Part shown: positions 25,788 through 34,907 of the stretch, piece after piece
Numbering within the stretch: the first letter of the stretch is position 1
Layout: every line of letters starts with the position of its first letter
Assembly: GCF_000689415.1 (NCBI RefSeq)
Contig: NZ_HG322950.1
Span: 3,169,501-3,233,500, forward strand
Source of the DNA: Pseudomonas knackmussii B13
GTDB lineage: Bacteria > Pseudomonadota > Gammaproteobacteria > Pseudomonadales > Pseudomonadaceae
Direction: 5' to 3'
DNA length: 64,000 nt
The notes under the pieces: model-generated
Seen by the model: only the letters and a program-made list of their open reading frames with translations
Database searches by the model: none
What the model was told of the DNA's origin: nothing
Position numbers and translations under genes: made by a program

Positions 25788-27089
25788 ATGAAACAACCGC
25801 TGATCGAACTCAAGGCCGTCAGCAAGGCCTTCCAGGCGTCCGACGGCACCCCGCGCACGGTGCTGGAAGGGGTCGATTTCCACCTCAACGAACGGGAGAT
25901 CGTCGCCCTGCTCGGCCGTTCCGGCTCGGGCAAATCGACCCTGCTGCGGATCATCGCCGGGCTGGTCGGCGCCGACCGCGGCAGCGTCACCTACCGCGGC
26001 CAGCCGATCCACGGCCCGGTGGGTGGCGTGGCCATGGTCTTCCAGTCCTTCGCGCTGTTCCCCTGGCTGACCGTGCAGCAGAACGTCGAACTCGGCCTGG
26101 AAGCCCAGGGCGTGGCCACCGCCGAGCGCGCGCGGCTGGCCAACGCCGCGCTGGAATTGATCGGCCTGGCCGGCTTCGGCGGCGCCCTGCCGCGCGAACT
26201 CTCCGGCGGCATGCGCCAGCGCGTGGGCATCGCCCGCGCCCTGGTGATGAACCCCGAAGTGCTGCTGATGGACGAGGCGTTCTCCGCGCTCGACGTGCTA
26301 ACCGGCGAAACCCTGCGCGACGACATGCTCGAACTCTGGGAAGAACACCGCATCACCACCCGCAGCATCCTGGTGGTGTCGCACAACATCGAGGAGACGG
26401 TGATGATGGCCGACCGCATCCTCATCCTCTCCAGCGATCCGGGCCGCGTGCGCTCGGAGCTGCGCATCGACCTGCCGCGCCCGCGCAATGCCGACTCGGC
26501 GGAAGTCCGCGCGCTGATCGACGAGGTCTACGCGCTCATGACCCAGCGCCCGGAAGTGGCCGCTGCCGCCGGTGCGCCGCCGGCCGTGGAACTGGGCTAT
26601 CGCCTGCCCGACGCCGACATCGCGCGGATGGAGAGCGTGCTCGAACTCATCGCCGCCGAACCCTTCGACGGCCAGGCCGACCTGCCGCACCTGGCTGAGG
26701 AAACCGAGCTGCCCGACGAGGTGCTGTTCCCGATCTACGAAGCGCTCGGCCTGCTCGGCTTCGCCCAGGTGATCGAGGGCGACATCCGCCTCACCCGCCA
26801 GGGCCGCAACTACGTGACCGCCCGCCAGGCGCGGCGCCAGGACCTGTTCGCGCGCCAGTGCCGCAACCGTGTGGCGCTGATCGGCTACATCCTCGACAGC
26901 CTGCACCTGGAGCCGGCCGGCGTACTGGAACGCAGCGTGCTCGAACGCCTGGAAGACCACATGGATGCCGAGGAAGCCGAGCGCGTGCTCAAGGTGGCCA
27001 TCGAGTGGGGTCGCTATGCCGAGCTCTACGAGTACGACTTCCATACCCGCCGCCTGACCCTGGCGAAGGTCGCCACGCCGGAGTCCTGA
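25788..27089 (+). CDS. ABC transporter ATPase with C-terminal AAA-associated domain
   Basis: 433 residues. The ABC domain has Walker A LLGRSGSGKST, signature LSGGMRQRVG and Walker B VLLMDEAFSALD in NitT/TauT style (FQSFALFPWLTV). After residue 260 a second domain of about 160 residues (LGYRLPDADIARMESVLELI...GRNYVTARQARRQDLF) matches the AAA-associated C-terminal domain that is usually a separate regulatory tail in nitrate/sulfonate-type ATPases. It pairs with the upstream fused permease, and a terminator follows. The substrate is unknown. Confidence 0.88.
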   Translation: MKQPLIELKAVSKAFQASDGTPRTVLEGVDFHLNEREIVALLGRSGSGKSTLLRIIAGLVGADRGSVTYRGQPIHGPVGGVAMVFQSFALFPWLTVQQNVELGLEAQGVATAERARLANAALELIGLAGFGGALPRELSGGMRQRVGIARALVMNPEVLLMDEAFSALDVLTGETLRDDMLELWEEHRITTRSILVVSHNIEETVMMADRILILSSDPGRVRSELRIDLPRPRNADSAEVRALIDEVYALMTQRPEVAAAAGAPPAVELGYRLPDADIARMESVLELIAAEPFDGQADLPHLAEETELPDEVLFPIYEALGLLGFAQVIEGDIRLTRQGRNYVTARQARRQDLFARQCRNRVALIGYILDSLHLEPAGVLERSVLERLEDHMDAEEAERVLKVAIEWGRYAELYEYDFHTRRLTLAKVATPES

Positions 27090-27093
27090 AACC

Positions 27094-27126
27094 ACTGCCC
27101 GCTCGAATTCGAATGGGCAGTTTCCT
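27094..27126. terminator. Shared terminator between convergent genes
   Basis: ACTGCCC (27094-27100) pairs with GGGCAGT (27115-27121), with an inner TCGAATTCGA palindrome. TTCC follows on the plus strand and GGTT on the minus. It lies between the ATPase stop and the stop of the DipZ-like gene. Confidence 0.6.
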
Positions 27127-27131
27127 TGCGC

Positions 27132-28334
27132 TTATTGCTTCGCCGCGTCCTTCTCGTGCAGCAGCTCGCGGATCACCACCTCCTGCTCGTCGTAGTCGCC
27201 CTCGCCGATCGCCACATGACGGATGCGCCCCTGGGCATCAATGAAGTAATGCGCGGGCCAGTACTGGTTGGTGAAGGCGTTCCACACCCGGTACTGGTTG
27301 TCGATGGCCACCGGGTACTGGATGCCGTGCTCGGCCACCGCCTTCTTCACGTTGTCGAGGATGCGCTCGTAGGGGTACTCGGGCGTGTGCACACCGATCA
27401 CCACCAGGCCCTGGTCGGCATAGCGCTTCGCCCACTGGTTCACGTAGGGCAGCGCGTGCTGGCAGTTGATGCAGTCGTAGGTCCAGAAGTCCACCAGGAC
27501 CACCTTGCCGCGCAGGCTCGCGCTGTCCAGCGCCGGGCCGTTCAGCCACTGGGTTGCGCCTTCCAGCGCCGGCATCGCGCCGAGGTCCGGCAGGCTTTCG
27601 GCGTGGGCCGCCGGCACCAGCTTCGCCAGCAGCGCCGGCACGCCTTCCAGCACCTGGCGTTCGATTCCCGCGCCAAAGCGCGACGAGCCGCCCACCAGTT
27701 TTGCATCGACGCCGCTGGCGATGCCGACCAGCGCAAGCAGCGCCAGTACACCGGTACCCCGACGCAGCCACTCCAGGCGCGGCAGAGAAGCCCGGGCACG
27801 CTGGTAGAAGGCACGGCCAGCGAATAGCAGCACGCCGAGCGCCAACGCACTACCCAACCCATAGCTGAGCAGCAGCAGACTGGTGGAGGCGCTAGGCCCC
27901 TGGAGCATGGCCCCGGAAAGGATCAGGCCAAGGATCGGCCCGGCGCACGGCGCCCACAGCAACCCGGTGGCGCCGCCGAGCAGGAATGCCGAAAGCGCCT
28001 TCGGCAGCCCCTGGGCGTCGCCATGCAAACGTTCGCCCAGGCGCACCCACGGACGCGCCAGCCAGGTGCCCAGGCGAGCCGACAACAGCGACGCCGCCGA
28101 CAACGCGAGCAACAGCAACGCCAGGTAGCGGCCGTACTGGCTGGCCTGTACCACCCAGGCGCCGGACAGCGCAGCCAGGCTGGCCAGCGCGGCGAAGCCG
28201 CTGGCCATGCCCGCCAGGTTCAGCAGCGGCACCCAGGCCGGGCCACCGGCACGCGGCAGCAGCAGCGGGAGTACCGGAAGGATGCAGGGGCTGAGCAAGG
28301 TCAGCACCCCGCCGAGAAAGGCAATGAGCAGCAT
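27132..28334 (-). CDS. DipZ-like CcdA-thioredoxin fusion (thiol-disulfide / cytochrome c biogenesis)
   Basis: 400 residues. The N-terminal half is a CcdA-type membrane domain with the two cysteines C17 (LSPCILPVLP) and C130 (LLWAPCAGP) that pass electrons across the membrane. The C-terminal half is a TlpA-like thioredoxin domain with active site C288-I-N-C291 in DFWTYDCINCQHALP, expected in the periplasm. DipZ-type fusions reduce periplasmic disulfides or protect against oxidants. It follows the DUF2790 gene by 48 bases and probably shares its promoter, near the box at 28740-28776. Confidence 0.88.
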   Translation of the reverse strand: MLLIAFLGGVLTLLSPCILPVLPLLLPRAGGPAWVPLLNLAGMASGFAALASLAALSGAWVVQASQYGRYLALLLLALSAASLLSARLGTWLARPWVRLGERLHGDAQGLPKALSAFLLGGATGLLWAPCAGPILGLILSGAMLQGPSASTSLLLLSYGLGSALALGVLLFAGRAFYQRARASLPRLEWLRRGTGVLALLALVGIASGVDAKLVGGSSRFGAGIERQVLEGVPALLAKLVPAAHAESLPDLGAMPALEGATQWLNGPALDSASLRGKVVLVDFWTYDCINCQHALPYVNQWAKRYADQGLVVIGVHTPEYPYERILDNVKKAVAEHGIQYPVAIDNQYRVWNAFTNQYWPAHYFIDAQGRIRHVAIGEGDYDEQEVVIRELLHEKDAAKQ

Positions 28335-28382
28335 GGAAACCTCGTCGGATTCAATATGGACGCGCGCCCCCGGAAGAGCGGA

Positions 28383-28628
28383 TCAGCCGCCATCGGCACA
28401 GTCACTAGCGAACTTCTGGTAGGCCAGGCTGTGCGGCTGGCCGTGGGAGTCCAGGTAATCCATGCGGGCGTTCACCACCCCGCAGGAGGGCGCGGCGTCT
28501 TCGTGGATGCTCAGCACCTGCTTCACGTCCAGCGTCTGGCCGTAGTGGTACTGCTCGACGGGGGCGGCAAAACTGGCCAGGGGAGCGATCAGGGCCAGCA
28601 GGCCGGCGGTCAGGAAGCGCTTTTTCAT
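28383..28628 (-). CDS. DUF2790-family small periplasmic protein
   Basis: 81 residues: signal peptide MKKRFLTAGLLALIAPLASFA and a mature domain with YHYGQTLDVKQVLSIHED, matching the Pseudomonas-restricted DUF2790 family. Two cysteines (SCGVVNARMDYLDSHG and SDCADGG) could form one disulfide. Function unknown; members often lie beside two-component systems and metal- or redox-related genes, as here. It is divergent from the response regulator at 28843, across the GATAC-type box. Confidence 0.8.
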   Translation of the reverse strand: MKKRFLTAGLLALIAPLASFAAPVEQYHYGQTLDVKQVLSIHEDAAPSCGVVNARMDYLDSHGQPHSLAYQKFASDCADGG

Positions 28629-28739
28629 GTCGGTGTCCTCGATGGATGAAGGCGAAAGCCCGTTGGCTTCCGTTGGCGTCCATTTGAAGGCCCGGGGGTA
28701 TCGCCACTGTGTCGGCGAGAGGCCGCGAATGCTGCCCGA

Positions 28740-28776
28740 GGTATCTGTAGTGCGAGCGGATACAGTGGAATACAAA
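28740..28776. promoter_or_regulatory. GGTATC/GATAC/AATACAAA box A
   Basis: GGTATC-N13-GATAC-N5-AATACAAA in the divergent region between the DUF2790 gene and the response regulator. 29 of 37 positions agree with box B at 32008-32044 without gaps. Two ATAC cores lie 10 bases apart, as expected for a tandem-binding response regulator. It is 111 bases from the DUF2790 start codon and 66 from that of the regulator. Confidence 0.55.
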
Positions 28777-28842
28777 GGGTGGCAGGCAAGCGCCGGCGCG
28801 CCCGATACACTGGCCCCCAAGACAAATTCGCGAGGAACTGCC

Positions 28843-29582
<740 letters not shown>

Positions 29583-29583
<1 letters not shown>

Positions 29584-30884
29584 TGCGCCTGCCCCGTACC
29601 CTCGCCGCGCGCCTGGCGCTGATCTTCCTCGGCGGCCTGCTGCTGGCCTACGGGCTGTCGTTCAGCTCGCAGTTCTACGAGCGCTACCAGACCGGGCGCA
29701 GCATCATGCTCGGCAACCTGGAGACCGACGTCGGCACCGCCGTCGCCCTGCTCGACCGCCTGCCGGCCAGCGAACGCGCCGCCTGGCTGCCGCTGCTGGA
29801 TCGGCCCAATTACCGCTATCGCCTGGACGAAGGCTTGCCCGGCGTCCCCCTCGATCCGAAGAACCTGCCCATGGCCGTGCCCACCATCCAGCAGGCGGTC
29901 GGCCAGCGCTTCGGCCTGCACTTCGAGAGCGTTCCCGGCCCGCAGGCACGCTTCCAGGCGCACATGCGCCTGAGCGACGGCCAGCCGCTGACCCTGGATG
30001 TCACCCCCAAGCCCATCCCGGTGGCGCAATGGCTGCCCGTCGTGCTGGTCGTGCAACTGGTCCTGCTGCTGCTCTGTACCTGGCTCGCGGTGCGCATGGC
30101 GATCCGCCCGCTGACCCGCCTCGCGCAAGCCGTCGACCACCTCGACCCGAATGCCGAAGCACCGCACCTGGACGAAGGCGGCCCGCGCGAAGTCGCCCAC
30201 GCCGCCCGCGCGCTCAATGCCCTGCACGGGCGCATCGGCGACTACCTGAAGGAGCGCATGCAACTGCTCGCCGCCATCTCCCACGACCTGCAGACGCCCA
30301 TCACGCGGATGAAGCTGCGCGTCGAACAGATGGACGAAAGCCACGAACGCGAACGCCTGTGGAGCGACCTGAATGAAATGCAGCACCTGGTCCGCGAAGG
30401 CGTGGCCTATGCGCGCAGCATGGATGGCGCCAGCGAGGCGCAGCAGCGCGTCAATCTCGACGCCTTCCTCGACAGCCTGGTGCTCGACTACCAGGACGCC
30501 GGGCAGGACGTAAGCCTCGAGGGCAAATCCGGCGTCTCCTTGGATACTCGCCCCCACGCGTTGCGCCGCGTCGTCGGCAACCTGCTGGACAACGCCCTGA
30601 AGTTCGGCGGCGCCGCCGAGCTGGACGTACAGCGCGACGCCGAACGCGTCTGTATCCGCGTCTCCGATCGCGGCCCGGGCATTGCCGAGGCCGAGCTGGA
30701 GGAAGTCTTCAAGCCCTTCTACCGCGTGGAAAGCTCGCGCAACCGCAGCACCGGCGGCACCGGCCTGGGCCTGGCCATCGCCCAGCAGCTGAGCCAGGCC
30801 CTGGGCGGCCGGCTGAGCCTGAGCAACCGTGAAGGTGGCGGACTCTGCGCGCAACTGGAGCTGCCGATACACGCGCAGACATAG
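29583..30884 (+). CDS. Membrane sensor histidine kinase
   Basis: 433 residues: helix 1 at about 9-28, a periplasmic domain to about 148, helix 2 at 149-170, HAMP, then H234 in AISHDLQTPIT, N box NLLDNALKFGG, G1 SDRGPGIAEAE, F VFKPFYRVE and G2 GGTGLGLAIAQQ. The periplasmic domain has no cysteine, so direct thiol-based metal sensing is unlikely. Partner of the overlapping response regulator. The signal is unknown. Confidence 0.92.
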
Positions 30885-30994
30885 CGGCCCGCGCAGAAAC
30901 AGCATCCGGCCCCTGCCTTTGTTGCCTTGCCAACCAACTCGGCTGACGACGCTCAACCCCGTCAGCGCCGTCCATGGCGCAATGCAAGCCAGGA

Positions 30995-31902
30995 TCACTC
31001 CGCCTCGAATGCGGCTCGCACCTCGGCGACCGTTGCTGCGCTGTCCTGCAGGTGCGGAAAGTGGCCGATACCGGCAAGGATTCGCAGCGGCGCATGTGCG
31101 CGACTGGCCAGTTCCTCGCCCATGTCCTTGCTGATGAGAATGTCCTGCTCGCCCCACACCACCGAGACCGGTGTATTGAGTTTCGCCAGGTTCGACTCGA
31201 AGTACTGCTGGTCGCGGGTGAAGTGCGAATAGTAGTGATAGAAGGCATCGGCTGGCGTCAGTTCGCCGCTGGGCCAGCCCTTCGCCAGGTCCTCCCGGAA
31301 TGCGTCCGAAATGCCATAGTGCGAGGTCGCAGGCAGGCCTCGGGTGAACACGTTCTGGAGAATCTCGTCGCGCGTTGCGTTGAAGGCAGCCCGCATGGCC
31401 TCTGCCGAGGCGGGGTCTTTCATGCTCTGCAGGCGCTCCTGCATGTACTGCGGACGGTCGAAGGGGGCGAAGTCGCCCACGATGATGCGCCTGGCGAGCC
31501 CTGGTTCGTCGATGGCTGCGAGCAGCGCGGGCAAGGCACCGATGTCGGTTGCGTAGATCACCAGGTTGCGCCGGTCGATCCCGGCCTGCTCGATGTAACC
31601 CCTCAGGACCCTGGCGTAGTCCCTTGGCGCATAGGCGAACCGGGCGGCGCGGAGGGCCGCGACGACTGGCCATATCCGGGCCAGTCGAAGGCATGCACCT
31701 CATATTCCGCGCCCAACGCCGCGGCAATGTCCTGCCAGGCATAGATCGTTTCGGGAAAACCATGGACGAACAGTACGGTCCCTTTCGGGCTGACGCACCG
31801 CACCCGCATGCGCCTGAGCTGGATATCGGCGTCGATCCGCACATAGCCGAATTCGGGTGTCTGCGCAGTACCGGACAAACGAGCCGTGGAGTTTTCTTTC
31901 AT
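30995..31902 (-). pseudogene. Alpha/beta hydrolase (epoxide hydrolase/dehalogenase-like), frameshifted
   Basis: From the ATG at 31902 (preceded by GGAGGT) the frame encodes MKENSTARLSG...LFVHGFPETIYAWQDIAAAL...FDWPGYGQSSRPS and then leaves homology near 31650. The remaining part (RFAYAPRDYARVLRGYIE, then NLVIYATDIGALPALL with a candidate nucleophile Asp, WGEQDILI, and GIGHFPHLQ with the catalytic His) continues in another frame to 30995. One base change near 31648-31655 would restore an intact protein of about 300 residues. It is either decaying or a sequencing error. Its upstream box B closely matches that of the DUF2790 gene. Confidence 0.75.
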
Positions 31903-32007
31903 GTCTATCACCTCCGCTGAATCGCCCAGCAAACCGCTGGGCCTGCAGCATTGAAGGAACGGCTTGTATCTCGCGTATCACGGCCACTGCGAGCACTCGC
32001 CTCGCCA

Positions 32008-32044
32008 GGTATCCGCAGCCCCAGCCGATACGCTGGAATACAAA
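32008..32044. promoter_or_regulatory. GGTATC/GATAC/AATACAAA box B
   Basis: Same layout as box A: GGTATC, GATAC 19 bases on, AATACAAA 10 bases further. It lies 105 bases upstream of the hydrolase start codon, compared with 111 for box A and the DUF2790 gene, in the same orientation. Confidence 0.55.
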
Positions 32045-32326
32045 TGAAGGCCCGGACGAAACTGACGTCCCCGCATAGTGCGCCTCGTACCTGATAGCGG
32101 CCAGCAAGGCGCATATCGGTGCACCTGACAGCCTGGCCAGAATCGCGACTGGCAGGTTCGATGCCCCGGATCCACGCGCTCAGGGTCGCAAGCGACTTCG
32201 TTCCCGCCAGGACGCGGGTGCTCATCGCGTTTCCCGCGGACCGCTTCGGCTCGGCGTCTTGAGCACCGCAAAAGGCCCATCGCAGCCTTGGCTGGCTAGC
32301 AGACCCAACGTGCAGCAGAAGCGCCC

Positions 32327-32345
32327 CATACACAGGGATACATAA
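32327..32345. promoter_or_regulatory. GATAC-type box C
   Basis: CATACACAGGGATACATAA: two ATAC cores exactly 10 bases apart, as in boxes A, B and D, about 100 bases upstream of the ferric-reductase-like gene. The GGTATC half is absent. Confidence 0.45.
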
Positions 32346-32447
32346 CGGCCCGCGGCGGGACACATCCGGGATACGCCGCCCCGGGAACATGGCACCACGA
32401 GCAGCGACGGCACCCCGCCAGTCGCGCTCAGGCCCAAGGAGCCCGCC

Positions 32448-33083
32448 ATGTCCCGACCCCTCGCCCGACCCAGCCTGCACGGCTGGCGCCTGTTCGCCCT
32501 GCTCGCACTCGCCGTACTCGTCGCCACTGCGCTAGCGCTGGCCGCCCAGCCGCAATGGGTCGAAGCGCTGCGCAGCGCCATCCGCGTCACCGCGCGCACC
32601 TCGTTCGCGATCTTCCCGGCGACCTTCCTCGCCTCCTCGCTCGCCAGCCTCATGCCCAGCCCGGCCACCCGCGCGCTGCTGCGCGAGCGACGCTTCCTCG
32701 GCCTGTCCTTCGCCTTCTCGCACTTCGTCCACGGCGTGCTGATCCTGGTCTACGTGAAGCTGTTCCCCGAATCCTTCTGGCACGGCCGCTCGGTGGCCGC
32801 GAACATCCCCGGGTCGGTGGGCTACGTGTTCATCCTGCTGCTCACCCTGACCAGCTTCCCGGCGGCCGTGAAAGCCCTTGGCGCGCGCTCCTGGAAGCTG
32901 CTGCACGGCACGGGCACCTGGGTGCTGGCAGCGATCTTCTGCCTGTCCTTCTACAAGCGCATCCCGCTGAACCCCTGGTACGCCGTCGGCCTCGCCCTGA
33001 TCGCCAGCGCCATCGTCATCAAGCTCGTCGCCAAGCTGGCCGGGCATAAACGCCGCTCCGCCCTCGCCCTTTCTTCCCGTTGA
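32448..33083 (+). CDS. Ferric-reductase-like transmembrane protein
   Basis: 211 residues with about six hydrophobic helices and histidines in FSHFVHGVLILVY and WKLLHGTGTWVL, the spacing expected for haem ligands of the ferric-reductase-like / MsrQ-type membrane domain. No flavin domain is attached. The family passes electrons through the inner membrane to periplasmic partners, as MsrQ does for MsrP; no msrP-like gene is adjacent. AAGGAG precedes the ATG. The DoxX gene follows after 25 bases, probably in one transcript, with box C upstream. Confidence 0.75.
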   Translation: MSRPLARPSLHGWRLFALLALAVLVATALALAAQPQWVEALRSAIRVTARTSFAIFPATFLASSLASLMPSPATRALLRERRFLGLSFAFSHFVHGVLILVYVKLFPESFWHGRSVAANIPGSVGYVFILLLTLTSFPAAVKALGARSWKLLHGTGTWVLAAIFCLSFYKRIPLNPWYAVGLALIASAIVIKLVAKLAGHKRRSALALSSR

Positions 33084-33108
33084 TCGCCCTTCTTTCGAGG
33101 AAACAGCC

Positions 33109-33591
33109 ATGCAAAGCCTGATCAAAGCCGTCACCCGCCCGCTCGACAGCCTCGCCGCCTGGAGCGCCGACATACCCCTGCGCCTGTTCCTGGCCTGGGA
33201 GTTCCTCGAATCGGGCCTGGAGAAATGGAACGGCGACAACTGGTTCGCGCAGATCCACGACGCCTTTCCCTTCCCCTTCAACTACCTGCCGGCGAGCTTC
33301 GACTGGCAGGTGTCGATGTGGGCCGAACTGATCGCCCCGCTGCTCCTGCTGCTGGGCCTGGGCACCCGCTTCGCCTCGGCGGCGCTGGCAGTCGTGACAG
33401 TCGTGGCCATCGCCGCCGTGCACTGGCCGGCACACTGGTCGACCCTCGCCGAACTGGCCCAGGGCTACTCGATCAGCGACAACGGCTTCGGCAACTACAA
33501 GCTGCCGCTGATCTACCTGGTCGCCCTGCTGCCGCTGATGCTCAAGGGCTCCGGCCGGCTCAGCCTGGATGCGCTGCTGCGCCGGCGCTGA
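33109..33591 (+). CDS. DoxX-family membrane protein
   Basis: 160 residues with four predicted helices. RLFLAWEFLESGLEKWNGDNWF and the ending LYLVALLPLMLKGSGRLSLDALL-type segment (IYLVALLPLMLKGSGRLSLD) fit the DoxX/DoxD family. DoxX proteins occur in redox and thiosulfate-linked complexes and also beside MNIO (DUF692) copper-peptide operons. Here it pairs with a ferric-reductase-like protein while the MNIO operon is 18 kb away. Membrane redox support is inferred. Confidence 0.85.
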   Translation: MQSLIKAVTRPLDSLAAWSADIPLRLFLAWEFLESGLEKWNGDNWFAQIHDAFPFPFNYLPASFDWQVSMWAELIAPLLLLLGLGTRFASAALAVVTVVAIAAVHWPAHWSTLAELAQGYSISDNGFGNYKLPLIYLVALLPLMLKGSGRLSLDALLRRR

Positions 33592-33690
33592 GGTTTGGCT
33601 TGCAGGAGCGAACTTGCTCGCGGACCCAACGCACGGCGCTTCCCCCCTGTAAGCGGATCTCATCCGCGAATTCTCGGCACGGTGCATCCC

Positions 33691-33743
33691 TGTAGGAGCG
33701 GATTCATCCGCGATTCTTTTCGCGGACAAGGTCCGCTCCTACA
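33691..33743. repeat. REP pair
   Basis: TGTAGGAGCGGATTCATCCG followed by CGA (33691-33713) faces CGCGGACAAGGTCCGCTCCT plus ACA (to 33743): an inverted pair of 'GTAGGAGCGGA' elements around a short spacer. A perfect 23-base reverse copy of the left arm lies at 33959-33981, and a related 'GCAGGAGCGAACTTGCTCGCG' element at 33602-33622. Confidence 0.8.
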
Positions 33744-33850
33744 CACCGCACTCATGCCCGTCTTCCCCTCGAACACGGGGACCCAATGACTTCGTGTTTC
33801 TGTGCCGCTTTTGCGTGTTCGGAAAGTTCTTGAAGCGCCTATGCGCTTTT

Positions 33851-33937
33851 CGTAGGGCGAATAACCCCGAAGGGGTTATCCGCCGTTTACGTGCCGGGCA
33901 GCGGCGCATAACCGCGAACGCGGTTATGCGCCCTACG
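33851..33937. repeat. Composite GTAGGGCG repeat element
   Basis: CGTAGGGCGAATAACCCCGA..GGGGTTATCCGCC forms one hairpin and GGCGCATAACCGCGAACGCG..GTTATGCGCCCTACG a second. The outer ends GTAGGGCG and CGCCCTAC are complementary. The same two modules recur at 51211-51315 in swapped order, and one module at 49613-49645, so this is a dispersed family. Confidence 0.75.
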
Positions 33938-33958
33938 GGGGAATTGGAGCGAGGATTT

Positions 33959-33981
33959 TCGCGGATGAATCCGCTCCTACA
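33959..33981. repeat. Single REP element
   Basis: TCGCGGATGAATCCGCTCCT plus ACA: exact reverse complement of 33691-33713. Confidence 0.8.
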
Positions 33982-34436
33982 GGATGACGCCGAACGGCTC
34001 GCGCCTACAGGCACAGGCCCGCTCCGAAGAGGAGATCGGCGGACTGGAGCGCCCCTTGCTGCCAGCCGTCCGCAGGACACCGACCATACCGTTCGTCGGA
34101 AATTTCCTACAAACCAGGAACTGTTTCACAGGCCTTTGGGCCGGTTCGTACAAATCCGATACATGACTGCAGGCCACGTGCCATCAGCGGTTGCGCCCTT
34201 TCGAAATTTTTTCCTGACCGAAAGATCAACGGCGCCGAAACGGCTTCGTCAAAAAAATGTCCTTTAAACTTGTTGGCGTCAAAAATAACATCGCAGGCGT
34301 TTATCTGGTCATCACCTGAACCATGGATGGGGTGACACCGGCAAAACACAACGGAAGGACGCTAACAGGGGGGATCAGCGCGATTTCGATGGACGACACC
34401 CGGGCCCGCAACTGGAGTGCTAATGGCCGACGAAGC

Positions 34437-34450
34437 GTCAGGATATTGAC
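34437..34450. promoter_or_regulatory. FleQ-box-like palindrome upstream of wssA
   Basis: GTCAGGATATTGAC has the GTCA-N6-TGAC frame and differs at two positions from the FleQ consensus GTCaNTAAAtTGAC described for c-di-GMP-controlled exopolysaccharide promoters in Pseudomonas. It is 457 bases ahead of the wssA start codon, in the non-coding region where the operon's promoter should be. FleQ with c-di-GMP controlling cellulose transcription is inferred. Confidence 0.5.
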
Positions 34451-34907
34451 GAAATTCAGTCGGAAGATCACCCAGCGGCACCACACCGACAAGTCGCCCT
34501 TCAGGCACGAAGCACAAGCCATGTAACCGCCGCAGAGCGGACCAGGCCAGGCTCCACGACTCACCTTCGATACCTGCCAGAAAAAAGACCGCGCCGCCCA
34601 TTCGCAATAAGAACAACAACCAGTAGCGGGCACCTGCCGATCCGACCGGAAGCAGGCGCATCACTGCGGATTCAGCACGGCCAGATTTCAGGGGACAACA
34701 AGATCTTCCGCGACTTGCTCGACCACTCCTAGCACTGCCTGAACGATCACACGACCAGACACGCCTGCAGGCGTCCCCGGGACAGTTGCGCCCAGGTTCG
34801 ACGCGTCTTGCCTGCGGTGTGCGATGCGCCGGGTGAACCGTTCGACAAGACGCTAAGCGACTCGACAGCACGGCTGGATCGGTCAGCCGGATCATGGCCA
34901 TTCCACG

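Larger units (their letters stand above)
31903..32447. other. 545-base intergenic region with operator-like boxes
   Basis: No credible gene. It separates the minus-strand hydrolase and the plus-strand ferric-reductase-like gene and holds box B (32008-32044), box C (32327-32345) and GTATC-TCGC-GTATC at 31966-31979. The rest shows no further structure that I can name. Confidence 0.5.
33592..34907. other. 1.3-kb non-coding region upstream of the cellulose operon
   Basis: The left half (33592-34035) is packed with REP-type hairpins. The right half (about 34170-34907) is less G+C-rich and has no ORF with coding character; it should hold the wss promoter and a long leader. TTTAAA, 17 bases, TAACAT (34263-34291) is a possible sigma-70 promoter, and a FleQ-like palindrome lies at 34437-34450. 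Short reading frames here (for example minus 34301-34633) show no homology pattern. Confidence 0.55.

Noticed and set aside
30866..30884. GATAC-like sequence at the end of the sensor kinase gene, with CGGCCCGCG nearby as in box C
   Set aside because: It lies within coding sequence, the second core is degenerate (CAGACATA), and no gene starts nearby; left out of the regulon proposal.
34331..34372. Partial resemblance to a GEMM (c-di-GMP) riboswitch upstream of wssA (GGCAAAAC ... GGACGC)
   Set aside because: The conserved GAAA-type loop, the GCAAAGCC segment and the pairing of the two helices are not present; the similarity is limited to short purine-rich strings. A covariance search would decide.
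34301..34633. 110-codon minus-strand frame in the wss leader
   Set aside because: No ribosome site, no recognisable motif, odd Cys/Trp-rich composition unlike neighbouring genes.
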